This document shows, piece by piece, positions 45,013-56,705 of a stretch of 64,000 nt of DNA. Below the pieces are notes generated by a model. That model did no database searches, had not been told where the DNA came from, and was given only the letters and a program-made list of their open reading frames with translations. The first letter of the stretch is position 1. The number at the start of each line of letters is the position of its first letter. Position numbers and translations under genes: made by a program. The DNA comes from Tubulanus polymorphus (taxonomy: Eukaryota > Nemertea > Palaeonemertea > Tubulaniformes > Tubulanidae): NCBI RefSeq assembly GCF_964204645.1, contig NC_134029.1, positions 20,168,450 to 20,232,449 of the forward strand, given 5' to 3'.

Positions 45013-47830
45013 AGATGATGAAATGGCCGCGATACTCGTGAATTTGTGTGCACAGGCTACAGTCTGTTGATGTTTGATGAATCACACGAACATTATATGT
45101 GTTTCTGATTGCTGATTTCGGTACCATTAATTCAATATCTAAGACTTTATTCATATCATTGAATTCACTTGTGTATTTTTCTATTAATAAGCCTGCTTTC
45201 ATATGTCCGTATTCTGTCTTTTTGTAATTCATTCCTATGATATTCATTGCAAAATGTGATATCTAATCTGATACAGTGCTAAAATACGATTTCAGTTATT
45301 AATCTTCTATATTTTTGTTTAACTGCATTTTATGTTCCTATTCTACTAGATTTTGTTCGATGAAAACTGCACCTTTCAATCCTTCTCTCAAAAATTAGAT
45401 ATATTCGCGTTAATTTGTTTCATTTGTTTAAAGATTATGAAAATATAACGAAAAAGTTAAAATCAAAAATGTTTGACTTGTTTTAATCAATTGAATCTTT
45501 ATCCGAGAAATTCTTTGTTAGACTTTTATCGAGAATGGGGCTGGGGTGGACCACAGAGGCCACCGGGTAGTTGAAGTTTGGGGGTGCATTAGTTAGCATA
45601 GATCCCAGCAACTCTGCCAGGATATTGGATGATCTAAGGTACTATTCACCTCCAAAATCATCTACGATCCCTGTGGGTGGAAAGTTTTTACGAACAAGTT
45701 GAACCCCTATAAAATCTATTCTTTTGTACGCGGGCCGACCGTGTTGGCGGCTCTGGGAAGTGAGGTTAAACCGTTCCAAGGCCTTTTTATGAACACTCGA
45801 TTAGTATATTCGAGTAGGCCTATGCAAAACGTTTTTATGAGCATGGATTATGTCATAATCCGTCATTTTTATGAACATTGGTTATCATAATCGATTAGCA
45901 TACTCAGCATACTCGCTCGGCGAGCAAGTATGCAGATTATCTAATCCAACCGATATGGTGTTCTCGGTAGAAGTCGCTGCTGAGTAGGCCATAATTGAAT
46001 ATTTCTACCTGGCGTTTTTATCAGCCAACATACCCGGTTATGCTAATTGACACTAATCGGCTATATAATCTAAATAGCTAATCTATTTCGATTTTGCTGG
46101 TTCATTGTGTCGAGCCATCCCATATTCGTGAATGTCCGAAGCAAGCGCGCTCGCTCGCTCGCCCGCAACTCGATTGAAATGGACCGCGACGCTTCAAAAC
46201 GAATGACACATGGTGAGTTCCATTCCCTAATTGCCTTTGACGTGTAGCAGATTGTCCACAAAGTAAGTGTGATTATTAGTGAGATTAGTTAGCCTGGGTC
46301 GATCCATGAAATGGGAGACCGCAAAACTAAAAGCGGCGAGAAGGAAATTAGTTACACTTACACACGTTGTCGTTAACCGGTTATTGTTAACGTTGTTGTT
46401 AGTTAGGGCAGGGCCCGCGCCGTGCTTTTTTGAGTGAGGGGCAGCTCTATTTCAAGAAAAGTAACGGTCACTTTTTCACCGTCATAAGGGGCACCTTCCT
46501 ATTGCAAAATGAAGTAGCCATGTACCTTAATAAATCATTTCAAAATGGAGTTCTTTTCTTTTCATTTTTCCAAAACAATTAGGAATTGTTTCCAAAAGAT
46601 TTAGGGCAGAGGCTATAACGAAATCAAACTAATTTAAAATATGTGCATACTGTTGACGTTGTAAAAAGAATGGAAAGATTTTGGAATTATTGGAAAATTG
46701 TTGAATTGATGTCTCTGGTGACTCTGCATCATTTAAGGTAGCCAGGAGGGGTGGATCAAGAGAATTTGGGGGCGCACTTGAAATGAAAAGAAATTTGTTA
46801 GCGGATGGACCTATGGAGGATCCTGTAGAAGGAGGGAGGGAGGTATTCAAGGAAACTTAGAAAAATCAATTGTTTTTAAGGGGCATTTCCTACATATTCT
46901 GAGATAATAATTTTCAAGAAATGAATTCATTGCACCCTCTCTAAATCCACCCCGGATAGCTAATATTTTCTATTGGATAATTCATACGTTTTGCGTTCAT
47001 TACATATATTGCAGCCGGTAGATTTCTACGCATCAATGTTTGATTTTGATCTTATTGCGCTTAAACATCTATTGCCTACGGGTTGTGGTTCGGGTTGCGG
47101 TGTCATCTTTCAAGTTTTTTCTCGCTAATACCAAACCGCCCTCATATCATATATATATATATATATATCGCGACAACGTTCTCCAACAGTCTCCAAAGAT
47201 ACGGAGATAATTCTCTTTTATGCGTGAATTGTGTATGATTTCTGTTGCGTTCAGCGATGCAGCAATCAATTGATATCAATTTTGTATCGATCGAACGTTC
47301 CCCGCAGATACGAGCACAATAATCTCATTATGTGGGTGGAGACATTTTTTAAAGGTTGAAACGCATAGGTCTTCGCGTTATCCCCTTAATGTGGTTGACT
47401 AGAAAAATAATTCTGATTATTGTAAATGTCAGGCATATTTTTCGGATTTGTGTCGAGAAAAAAAGAACTTTGATGTTGGCTTAATTGCATATTAGTTAGG
47501 AGACCCGTCGAATTCGCTGTTTAATGAGCTTTTAATAACTCTTCAATTTTTTCTTTCAAGTTGTCTGTGGAATTTTGATTAATTCAGGGCAATAAGCTAT
47601 GTCTTAATGAAGAAATGAGACATTTGAAAAAAAATTGAATTTCTTGTTCTTTTACTTAAGACTTTAATGCAAGGGTAATAAATAAGAGGCCTATATACAA
47701 GAAATTATATACTTATCTGATTTCTAATGAGTTTAGCAATGGTGATGAAATCTGTATTTTAGTAAGTTGTTTTGTAATCTCCATTGCCTATATAAGGGCA
47801 TCAGGTATCTACATACATTCAGTGTTGCCA
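45013..47830. other. Downstream of EXOC1, no gene seen
   Basis: EXOC1 3' UTR then spacer. Contains a GC-richer patch with repeated gctc words (46143-46165) followed by a short ATG-donor segment (46179-46212), a diverged element around 46745-46955 with GGGGTGGATC-like ends, and a short AT run at 47150-47168. Confidence 0.45.
46179..46212 (+). other. Candidate first coding exon (very tentative)
   Basis: Directly after a GC-rich patch there is an ATG followed by 11 open codons and a consensus donor (CATG|GTGAGT). No partner exon was recognised downstream in the window. Confidence 0.2.
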
Positions 47831-48054
47831 TCTTTTAGAACTTATTCAGTTAACTCTGTCTTTTAGAACTCATTCAGTTAACTCACTCTTTTAGAATTCA
47901 TTCAGTTCAATCCGTTTTTTAGAACTCATTCAGTTAACTCTGTCTTTTAGAACTCGTTCAGTTAACTCCGTCTTTTAGAACTCATTCAGTTAACTCCGTC
48001 TTTTAGAACTCATTCAGTTAACTCTGTAGTTTAGAAGTCATTTAGTTAACTCTC
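47831..48054. repeat. 28-bp tandem repeat, eight copies
   Basis: Unit tcttttagaactcattcagt + taactctg, eight units of 28 bases in exactly 224 bases, with scattered substitutions in the first, third and last units. Confidence 0.95.
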
Positions 48055-48319
48055 TAATTGACCTATTACTATAGTATTTTATCGTGAAATTTAATCATGT
48101 CAATAGCTCGATCCATTTCCGCAGAGCTGTGAGTAAGAATATTTTCATTTTCAATAAGTGACAGTAGTGGAACTGAATCCAGGAAAATGATTTTTATTCG
48201 GGGAGATGATTTTTTCTCGTTACCCGTTCGCGTCCAGATGAACGAGTTATTGCTTACATAACTTGCCGATCTCTGATCTTTTGATATTTACATCCTCTCT
48301 CTTATGACTGATCGACTCC

Positions 48320-48640
48320 CGAATCAATAACTACAACTCTACCGCGCGGCTAGTATCCGCGTGATAGCCGAAACGTCTGTTGCGAACTAGATTAGAGATG
48401 GCTAGTTGTAACGGATATTCGGCGATCGCGTCCGATCTCGTGTGTCTGACGTCGAGTTGACAATTTCCATTAAGCCCGACGTAGCCGTAACGCCGAAGCG
48501 AATTGCTTTTTCGTCGTCATGAATGACGTGCGTGGCGCGGCGCGGCGCGGAGAAGAACGCAAAATCGGCGATCCAGCCGGGTCTATTGTAGCCACCGCTT
48601 GTTTTGCTGTTAACGCCGTCTTTTCCCGAAGCGATTCATG
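48320..48640. promoter_or_regulatory. CpG-rich island
   Basis: A segment much richer in CG than its surroundings (includes a gcgcggcgcggcgcgg run near 48534), with no convincing reading frame. Candidate promoter or enhancer. Confidence 0.3.
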
Positions 48641-49929
48641 CGTCATTCGCGCTGTAGGTGATAATGGAGGGCATCAATTCGTTAATGGGTAAAAAAAAAT
48701 CTCGATATCGAAATAAACGACGCCATTTTTTAAACGTCGCGTGTCTTAATGTCGGCGCTGAAGTGTTTGGTAATTATTTGATGCGATGGTTTGCATATTA
48801 CACTCGATAATACCTTCGGGGAGATAGGGCCATGGACAGGGATTTCTAATAACCAAAAAACCACCTATTACAAGATTTGGAAATCTGATAATGGGAATTA
48901 ACTTATGTTATTTCAGGTAAAAGGCTTCACTTTTAGACCTACATTGAAGAAAAAGCTGACACGGGTCATGTTCCGCAGTTGTGAATCAAATCTGATATAG
49001 AGTCCAATTGAGTTCAATTATTTGACTTCCGAGTCTTAAGTTCAACTGCTGTTAGAATATAGTTTAAGGAATTGAAAGTTGAATGGGGTTTTTTACCATT
49101 TTATCGCTGTCTCAATAGATTCAATCGCAAAATTTCGTGAAATCATAAAAGATTTTTATGACATGCATGTATAGTTAGTTAAACGACGGTAAACCTGGGC
49201 CCTTACTTTACCAAGATGGGCGCATCGGCGTTCCTGAAATTGCGGAATCGGGGTTAGAAAATTAAATATACTGTACGTCCTAGAAGCTAAAGGAAAAGGG
49301 GGTTAATTTTCGAAAAGGTCATTTTTCAAATGTGACGCAAGGCTCAGCCAGGAAATAAGCAAGGACCAGGCAGACAATTACTTATGCATAAGAAGTGATG
49401 TGCAAGTCTTAAAAGCTAAATTTCGTAGTTCGCTGTAATAAATTGTGTATGGCTTTATCTCTCAAGGATGAAGCAATAAAGGGGTCATCCGTCACACAAT
49501 GCCATGACATAATGATGACATACATTAGGCTAAAAAAATTGCCTATCCCCGGATTGATCTCCTAATCGGCTGGGTCATTTTGTAAACTGCAATAGAATTT
49601 GTCATCAGTTCATTTCTATTACTGCCGGGTCTGTTAGACCGATCATGATTTACAGGTTATACAGGCGGCCGGGTGGTCGGGTCAACTTTATAGCTCAGCA
49701 GAAATGAGAAACAAGGTATGAATTTTTTAAGCCTTGGGGCCATTTTTCTGAATCACGTCCTGCCATCTTACCGCAGAATGGAATGTCGCGGACTGTAAAA
49801 AAAAAGAAAAAACTGTTTACAGCTCGATGAAAGGACGGCGCTGATTATCAGGTAGAACGAGAGCTAACTGATTGATATATTTGTGTGTGTTTTACAAGCA
49901 GGACACGAAGACGAATCGATACGTTGAGT

Positions 49930-50234
49930 AGAGTTAGTGACACACACACACACACACACAACTCGCTGGCTCGTTCGCACAACACATTCTGATTGGATTC
50001 AGCTTTCTTTCTTTCAGCGCGCGCTCTCTCTCTCTCTCTCTCCTGCCGGCGACTCGGTTCGGATTATACGCAGCCAGTTTGTTGAAATGATGGGATCATG
50101 TCGCGTTAGCTCTACTGTCGTGGACTTATGGCGCAGTCACTTCATCGTAGGTACGGCGTTCGCAGTTTGAATCTTACCCTGCCGCGCGGCTGGGAGGCCA
50201 GGCTTACCAAAACTGGCCGGATTTACTATGCAAG
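49930..50234 (+). promoter_or_regulatory. Candidate promoter and first exon
   Basis: A (CA)n run (about 49940-49960), a (CT)n run (about 50025-50042) and a CpG-rich stretch lead to ATGCAAG|GTAGGT at 50228-50236, which would be a first coding exon of seven bases or simply a leader exon with a good donor. (CT)n tracts are common in invertebrate promoters. No downstream coding exon was found in the window. Confidence 0.25.
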
Positions 50235-50599
50235 GTAGGTGGTTATTTTTTTTTTTTTTGATTATAAGATCGTAAAAAATCGGGCTTTTTTGTTTATTTT
50301 TCTATCCAACTATAGCTATGAGTCACTTTTACCTTTTTGGTACTCGATGATATCGGGCATAGGAGTCCTGAAGGTACAATGTTTTAAAATGTTTGAAAGT
50401 CTCGATATATATATATATATATAGCAATTGCAACTTGTTTTCAGCTACTTTCCTATAGGTTTTAACGATATTGCCGAGATCGATACTTTTTAAATCGAAA
50501 CGCACGTATCGAAATATCGCGTCATGTGTCCTATGATAACATTCTTCGTATATCATTCATCGAGTTTTTTCTTTATCGAGTTTTAACGATAAATCTTTA

Positions 50600-50990
50600 A
50601 ATCCGATGTATTATTATTCTCGTCGATGCCACCGGTAAGAGTTGGTGCTGGTTACGTTTCGGGAACCCCATCTGCGGGCGAAACTATAACGCGATTATAA
50701 AACCGGCGCAAAATTCCTTTCATCAGACGTCGGTTGAGAATAATTCGATTATTTCGACTGTTGCGCGTTCATTTCATCGATTATTCGACGCTTTTTTTTT
50801 TCGAAATCGTGCTAAAAACAGGATAGGATATGTAAATTCGAACGAAAAAAAAAAGAAGTTAATTCTTTGATGTTTGATGATTAATCTCTGGGACGGGTTT
50901 GATTTCTCGCAAGCGCAGCGAGACTACATGATTAAATGCGTTCTGGTGTAGTCAACCCATGTAGCCGCGCGATCGAGTCGGCGTCTCCAG
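50600..50990. promoter_or_regulatory. CpG-rich island
   Basis: Rich in CG and in homeodomain-like words (attcgattat, catcgattatt), with no plausible coding frame. Candidate regulatory element. Confidence 0.3.
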
Positions 50991-51182
50991 TTTATATTTC
51001 ACCACCACCGCCACCACGCATCCGACTGACACAATATTCGGCGGATAATTGAGGTTGACAGATAACTAAGGGTGACTGTTGATTGAAGGCTAAATGAATC
51101 AAATATAACTGCACCTCAGGAAACTTGTAGCTGACAATGAGGAAGTGCTTTATTAAATAAGCGAGAATGTACTTTTCTCTAT

Positions 51183-51448
51183 TTAACCTCATCAGGGCTG
51201 ACTTAATAATATCCAAATGTGCTGGAGATAATTTGAAAATTTTAAAAATTCCACCTCAGTGTGGGCATTGCGCTATAACGTATCTACACCGCCGTGCGGC
51301 GTATCTTTAGTTACTAATATTTCACCGTTTGACAGGTGCTGCCATCTTTCAATAGGCAATTACAGAACTAATACTAATGACATCAATACAAAGTTCATAT
51401 CGCTGATTTATACACCGCACTGTGGTGTAGACGCATTGAAAGGGTTAA
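51183..51448. mobile_element. piggyBac-like MITE
   Basis: TTAA-CCTCATCAGGGCTGAC on the left and acgcattgaaaggg-TTAA on the right. The body matches 55880 and 56829 (ctggagataatttgaaaat, gctgccatctttc). Confidence 0.8.
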
Positions 51449-52213
51449 ACAAACCCATGTATTGAACATTCTTGGCTTCGATCATTGGTTTCATTGTTTT
51501 CATTATCTTATTAGCCATTATTAGCTTTAGATAATGTTTTACTAATTTCGTGAAATAGAGTGGTTTTCATTTTCTAATGGGTTTAGATATAATCAGAACT
51601 CATTTACACAGTTCAATGAGATGCGAAATAAAATGAGTAGAATTGAATTTCGAAGCCAGTGAGCTACTTGTTGAAACAAGTCAAGGTCGTTTTGTAACTG
51701 CAAGTCTAGTTTGATACTGCCTGGATTATGTTAAGCTGAGCGTTTAGTTAAGCACCATTTCTGTATGCGCAGCAAACAATCTTTTCGGCGATGTTCTCTC
51801 GATATACTCTCCTAAATGGCGAGTCTCTTTACATAAGAGCGATGAATATAAAAAAGCCAATGATCTTCTTTGATCTGCACCTCATCAAAATGAGACCATG
51901 CTTCTACGGCTTTCTACAATTGCCTGGATTATTCATATTGGCTACTCGGTAGTCGGTCGACCGCTGGATCCCCGTAATGATTTCATAAGCGTCTCTCTCT
52001 CAGGCAGACGCAACGCCAGATGAATGAATATTTTTCCAGAGGCGTTGCCATTCGCTTTGATCGATTTCCTTAAAAAAACCACGTTGAAGTTTCCGTCTTT
52101 TTTATTCCTCGAAGTTTTTTAGACGCAAAAGTTTCATCTTTTTTTTACTCATTTTATACGATCTGCCGGTCCAACTGGTCAAAGCTGATGTTCCATTTCA
52201 TTTGTCTAAACGC
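51449..52213. other. Non-coding stretch
   Basis: No gene or element recognised. Confidence 0.4.
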
Positions 52214-52334
52214 GGGGCCAGTTTCTCAAAAGTTGGTTGGAGATAACCTGTGGATAGTTGACACGGTGACAATTTAAAGTCCATTGTCGCTATCCACCGG
52301 TTATCTTTAACCAACTTTTGAGCAACTGACCCCT
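52214..52334. mobile_element. Palindromic 'GGGGCCAGT..TTGAGCAACTGACCCC' MITE
   Basis: The cleanest copy of the family: gccagtttctcaaaagttgg at the left and ccaacttttgagcaactgac at the right, with inner inverted cctgtggatagttgaca and gctatccaccggttatc. Confidence 0.8.
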
Positions 52335-52379
52335 GTTGTTTTTCCATAGCGCTTTTTGGTAAGCCGATCAAAGTCGCTT

Positions 52380-52830
52380 CAACAGCAATTTACTGAAAAC
52401 GCGCGTAGACGAATTGCCTACTTAAGTCGCTGCTACTAAATCTTCCACGCAGCGATATATTTTCAAAGGCAGAAACTGCGATACTCTCGAAAACAAAAAT
52501 ACGCAGTTTTCGCATAGAATCCCCGCGCGGAAAAATCGCACGGCAGGTTTGATTCCCTCGTACGACCGGCAATTTCGTCGCGAAGAAAAGTAACCGCCTA
52601 AACGCCGCAATTTTCTCGCCGTTGTGAATACCAACAGCGAATATCGTACGTTCGGTTTAGTCGTGTAGTTTACTTGATTGCTACGCGGTTCTGAATGCGG
52701 CGTTCTTTTGATAATGACCACCGCGAGAAAAAGCGATTCGGATCCAATTTGGCGACAATTCGCGATGATTCGTGAACGCGCGGCGCGCTCGACGGCGCGC
52801 ACCGGGGGGAAAAACATCGAAATCGACAAA
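52380..52830. promoter_or_regulatory. CpG-rich island
   Basis: Dense in CG, open on both strands by chance because of composition. The longest minus-strand frame (52829-52422, 135 codons) has no recognisable domain, so I treat the segment as a possible regulatory island. Confidence 0.3.
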
Positions 52831-53826
52831 CCGCTGATGCCCGACGTAAATCTCCAGAGAAATACATTTCGAGCTTATTGAGCTTATTGTGCGGCGTTAG
52901 TTGTAATGAAAGTAGTATTATATTAAGGAAGAAGTCTTCAATATTGTATTTGTCAGATTTAAGTGGCAGCTGATCGGATGAGTGCTTTGCATTGCTGAAT
53001 GTTGCAGATGGTAAATGATGACTAAGGAAGCGGGGGGGGGGGAAGGGAGAAGGGGGAAATGACTGCAGTCTCCGATGATATTGGCATCCAATCTCCGCTT
53101 CGAAATCACCAGGATATATTTGGGATTCGTCTTGGTCTTAATTCAATTGTCTGTCGAGGGGGGAGGCGCTGACCTGGACAAACAGGAAAACCTGGACAAA
53201 ACTCTGGGAATACAAAAAATCTAGTTAAAGGAAATCTGGAAAAACTCTGCAATTCGGATAATGCTACTCATTTCTTTATCAATACTCGATTCATAAGAAA
53301 TGAATTGATTGTAAAATTTCAAACCAAGAAATTCCTCACCGGATTTACTTGGGAATTGTTTCTCGGAATAATCAGAGAAAACTCTAGGGATTTGGGAATT
53401 CCTGATGGAGATTTAACCAAATATATGTAACCATTTTTTCATTCAATCGAATCACAACTTTTCCTCGACAGGCTTTTTTAAATCTTTCTTTGCCGAATAA
53501 GCTTCGAGCCTTTTTTGCCTCGCAAATCTTGACGACGAGAAAGTAGTAAGCGCGATGTTGATGACTGAATCAGGGAATCTAATGTATTTTATCGTATATC
53601 AGCGTCAGCAGACGTATCGTTGCCTAATCATCGATACCAGACGTTAATAACATTTTAATAATTAATCGTATTCGCCCGTATCTGCAGCGTGAGGCGATGC
53701 TGTTGCCTCAGCATCCTCCCGAGCGTCGAAACTACCGGGTTACATCTCCGAGGATTTTCATCGACAACTCAATGCCTTATACCAAGAGTGGATCCAGGTG
53801 GACTTATTGATGATTGGTTGATTTCA
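52831..53826. other. Non-coding stretch
   Basis: Includes a G10 run near 53033 and a diverged relative of the hAT-like gaaaacctgg family at about 53157-53405. No gene seen. Confidence 0.4.
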
Positions 53827-54248
53827 GTGCGGGAGTAGTGTACTGCATTTTTGTACATCGAAGTGCCCTTTTTTGGATACAAGGTTTTCAAAATCAGCCC
53901 CACAGTGCAGGAGTACACTAATCTTTTTGGGACATCAAGTGCCTTTTTTTGGATGCGACAAGTTTCTCTACATTAGCCGCTCAGAGCAGGAGTACACTAG
54001 TCTTTTTGGGACATCAAATGCCCTTTTTTGGATACAAGTTTTTCGAAATCAGCCCCTCGGTGCAGGAGTACACTTTTGGGACATCAAAGTACCCTTTTGG
54101 GAAATGACATCTTCAAAATGTTTTTCAAAATCAGCCCCACAGTGAGTACCCTAGTCTTTTTGGGACATCAAGTGCCCTTTTTTGGATACAAGTTTGGATA
54201 CAATCAACCCTTCAGTGCAGGAGTACACTTTTGGGATATGACACCTTC
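53827..54248. repeat. About 75-bp tandem repeat, five to six copies
   Basis: The unit contains gtgcaggagtacactagtc, tttttgggacatcaagtgcc and cttttttggatacaag, then tcaaaatcagcccc. Period varies from about 70 to 83 bases between copies (gggacatcaa at about 53929, 54008, 54078 and 54161). Open frames across it are repeat artefacts. Confidence 0.85.
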
Positions 54249-55087
54249 AAAATTGCTCTCTGGATCCGCCCCTGGTCTGGTCTGGATCAGATAGAAAATT
54301 TCGTGAACTTCTCATCGTGAAGTTCGAACTTTCAATATGAATGAGAGTCCTAATATCTCGAGACCTACGTTATCGAACATGATATTACCTTCCCTGTTGA
54401 TATAGAATTAAACGACCATGCTATATGCTGCTCAGTGAGTCTGCATCGTGTTACTCTTAGTCACACTCGTTGCGTGTGACAAATATAATTAATATTTCAG
54501 ACGCTAAGCCATTTGCGTTTACAAATTTAATCATCGCGAATGATTGAAATTGAAAGTTGCTCCGTGCGTTTTCAATTATGTCGCTGCATTGTTGAACTGT
54601 CCAGATAATCACATGGTCAACATGAAACGACAATGTATTCTGTATATGAGTATTATAATCAGATGTTATGGTAGATTATAGCTGCGATCAGGCGAAGATG
54701 ATTTGGCCCGGATCAGACCCGTGTCCAATTTGGCCGGTGCCCAATTTGGCCCGTGCCTAATTAGAGAGCGCGTTTACACGTAAACCATTCACTTGATACT
54801 AAACAATGCTATGACAAAGCGAGGTCACTTCCAGAACCAGTTTGATTTACACGCAATAATTTGACCCGCGCTAAAATTTGGCTCTGGCCTGGACCGACAT
54901 GTTTGGTCTGGCCAAATTTGGACAGGGTCACGTAGGCACGGAGCCATTTTGTACCCGTGTCAATGGATGGCCCCCAGGCCTAGGCAAATAGGCTTGTGTG
55001 ATCGGGGCTAGATTCATTGTGCATTGTTTGGAAAATATTAGAGATTCAGTTTGCACAGTATCTAATTCAAATTCTCACTTTATCTTC
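54249..55087. other. Non-coding stretch with 'tttggccc' repeats
   Basis: Around 54690-54960 words such as caatttggcccgtgcc recur several times on both strands. Related sequence is at 58065-58095. Possibly a decayed dispersed repeat. Confidence 0.4.
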
Positions 55088-55415
55088 ATCCTCCCTCGGC
55101 AGGGATTCGAGCCTGATGGCATCGCTACACTCACGAACCCCTGCCGCCGTAGACCGGGTTCACAGATACAGGCGCAGCTTTGCCGCACGAAAACTTGCGG
55201 CACCAATCAGATTGCTTGTTGTATAATCGCTGAGGTAAATTTCACGGAAGAACTTTAGATGGGAAAACCTGGCTAGAATAAAACGGGATTTCTGATTGGC
55301 TGATAATGACATCATCTAAGCTGCGCGTTTAGCTGCACACTGGGTCTAGTGTGGCAGGGTTTCATACTGTGGCAATTTCTACGCCATCAGGTTTGAATCC
55401 CTGCCGGGGGAGGAT
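55088..55415. repeat. Foldback element with B-box-like ends
   Basis: atcctccctcggcagggatt at the left pairs with the right end near 55395-55415 (ctgccgggggaggat). The arms extend about 85 bases. The centre (gccgcacgaaaacttgcggc) is itself a short palindrome. A second copy is at 60212-60468. Confidence 0.8.
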
Positions 55416-55544
55416 TATTATCTTCGACTGAAAACGATCTCTTCAATCGGTTGATGAAATTTTAGGGATAAAACTCGCGTGGAAAAGACCTGTGCTTTCA
55501 ATGCGAGCTGTTACTATTCTTATATTAGCGAAATCATTTCTGTG

Positions 55545-55760
55545 CGTTATACGCGGCGTCGTCGTCTGTCCGCGATTTCGTATCGAACTCGGATATTTTA
55601 GATGGTTATTTATTATCGTCTGATTCGATTTACACCTCGCGCGTCTGTGAGATATTGCGCCGAGATTATTAACCGCGCGCGTAATTGACTACGATACGAT
55701 ACTCCCGACGAACATTGCGCCGGCGTGTATAACTACAATCGATTAAGCCTCTGATTTTAC
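55545..55760. promoter_or_regulatory. CpG-rich island
   Basis: CG-dense segment with many TAAT/ATTA and ATCGATTA-like words, no coding frame. Candidate enhancer. Confidence 0.3.
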
Positions 55761-55879
55761 GTGGTATAAACCACCAAACGATGAAGAATACGAAAAATGA
55801 ATAGAAATATGAATAGAAAATTGCCTGCTTGAAAATCATCGACGTAGTTTATTTGTTGAGCTGGAAGATGCGGAGAATC

Positions 55880-56177
55880 TTAAAACCCTTTCAGTGCTGG
55901 CTAATTAATACCCTATAGTGCTGAAGATAATTTGAAAATTCTTAAAAATTCCACCCTAGTGTGTTGAATAACGAGAATACCGCTATAGTGCGTCTACACC
56001 GCGGTGTGGTGTATCGTTAGTTACTAATATTTCACTATGTTTGACAGGTGCTGCCATCTTTCAAGAGAGATAATTAGTAATTACTAATTAAATCAATACA
56101 CCACAGTGCGGTGTACTAGCAAAATCCATCACTGATTCGTACACCGCACTGCGGTGTAGACGCACTGAAAGGGTTAA
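55880..56177. mobile_element. piggyBac-like MITE, best full copy
   Basis: TTAA near 55880, then ccctttcagtgctgg; right end cgcactgaaaggg-TTAA at 56174-56177. Internal palindromes read cacaccgcggtg and caccgcactgcggtg. Confidence 0.85.
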
Positions 56178-56399
56178 CGCGGTATAACTACGCAAATGAA
56201 GCGCGAGATACGAGTAAAATATAAATCCCACAATCACGAGATCGAAAAAGTTTTTGAAATATCGAAACTATTGAAATTAATTAATTGAGAACCCGAATTT
56301 TACGCGTTACTTGAAAATGGTTTTCAGTGTAAAACCGAAAATTCGGGCTCTTAAAATGAATTTTAATAGTTTTGATTATTTTGAAAACTTTTTCGATCT

Positions 56400-56640
56400 G
56401 AGTTATCATTGGCTGAGCTGGATCATCGTTGTATTGCGCGCTGGCGGAAAGCGCATTGTCGTTCTCAGTTTACGCGACGTTCTTCGGAAAACGGAATTCA
56501 CGTCCCCGCGTCGGCGGAATCGTGTTTCTTTACGACACGCTATTCTAATCCCGACGACAAGATGTTATTGTACGGGAGATGATGTCGTAGATTACGATTA
56601 TGAATAATTCATTCTGCGATGCTCGCGCGCCGCGTACCTC
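56400..56640. promoter_or_regulatory. CpG-rich island
   Basis: CG-dense, ending in ctcgcgcgccgcgtacc near 56620-56638. The 98-codon plus-strand frame over it is unrecognised. Confidence 0.25.
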
Positions 56641-56705
56641 GTCGCACGGATTTTGTTTCTAATCTTTTCTAAGTTTTTTTTTAATGCTATTCAGATTTTT
56701 TGTTG

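Noticed and set aside
47831..48054. CRISPR array
   Set aside because: The repeat units are directly adjacent with no unique spacers, and the genome is eukaryotic.
52422..52829. 135-codon minus-strand open frame
   Set aside because: It lies in a CpG-rich island where stops are rare on both strands, and shows no domain, signal peptide or splice context.
53873..54294. Repetitive open frames (FSKSAPQC-type)
   Set aside because: They are products of the 75-bp tandem repeat, with the frame kept open only by the repeat unit.
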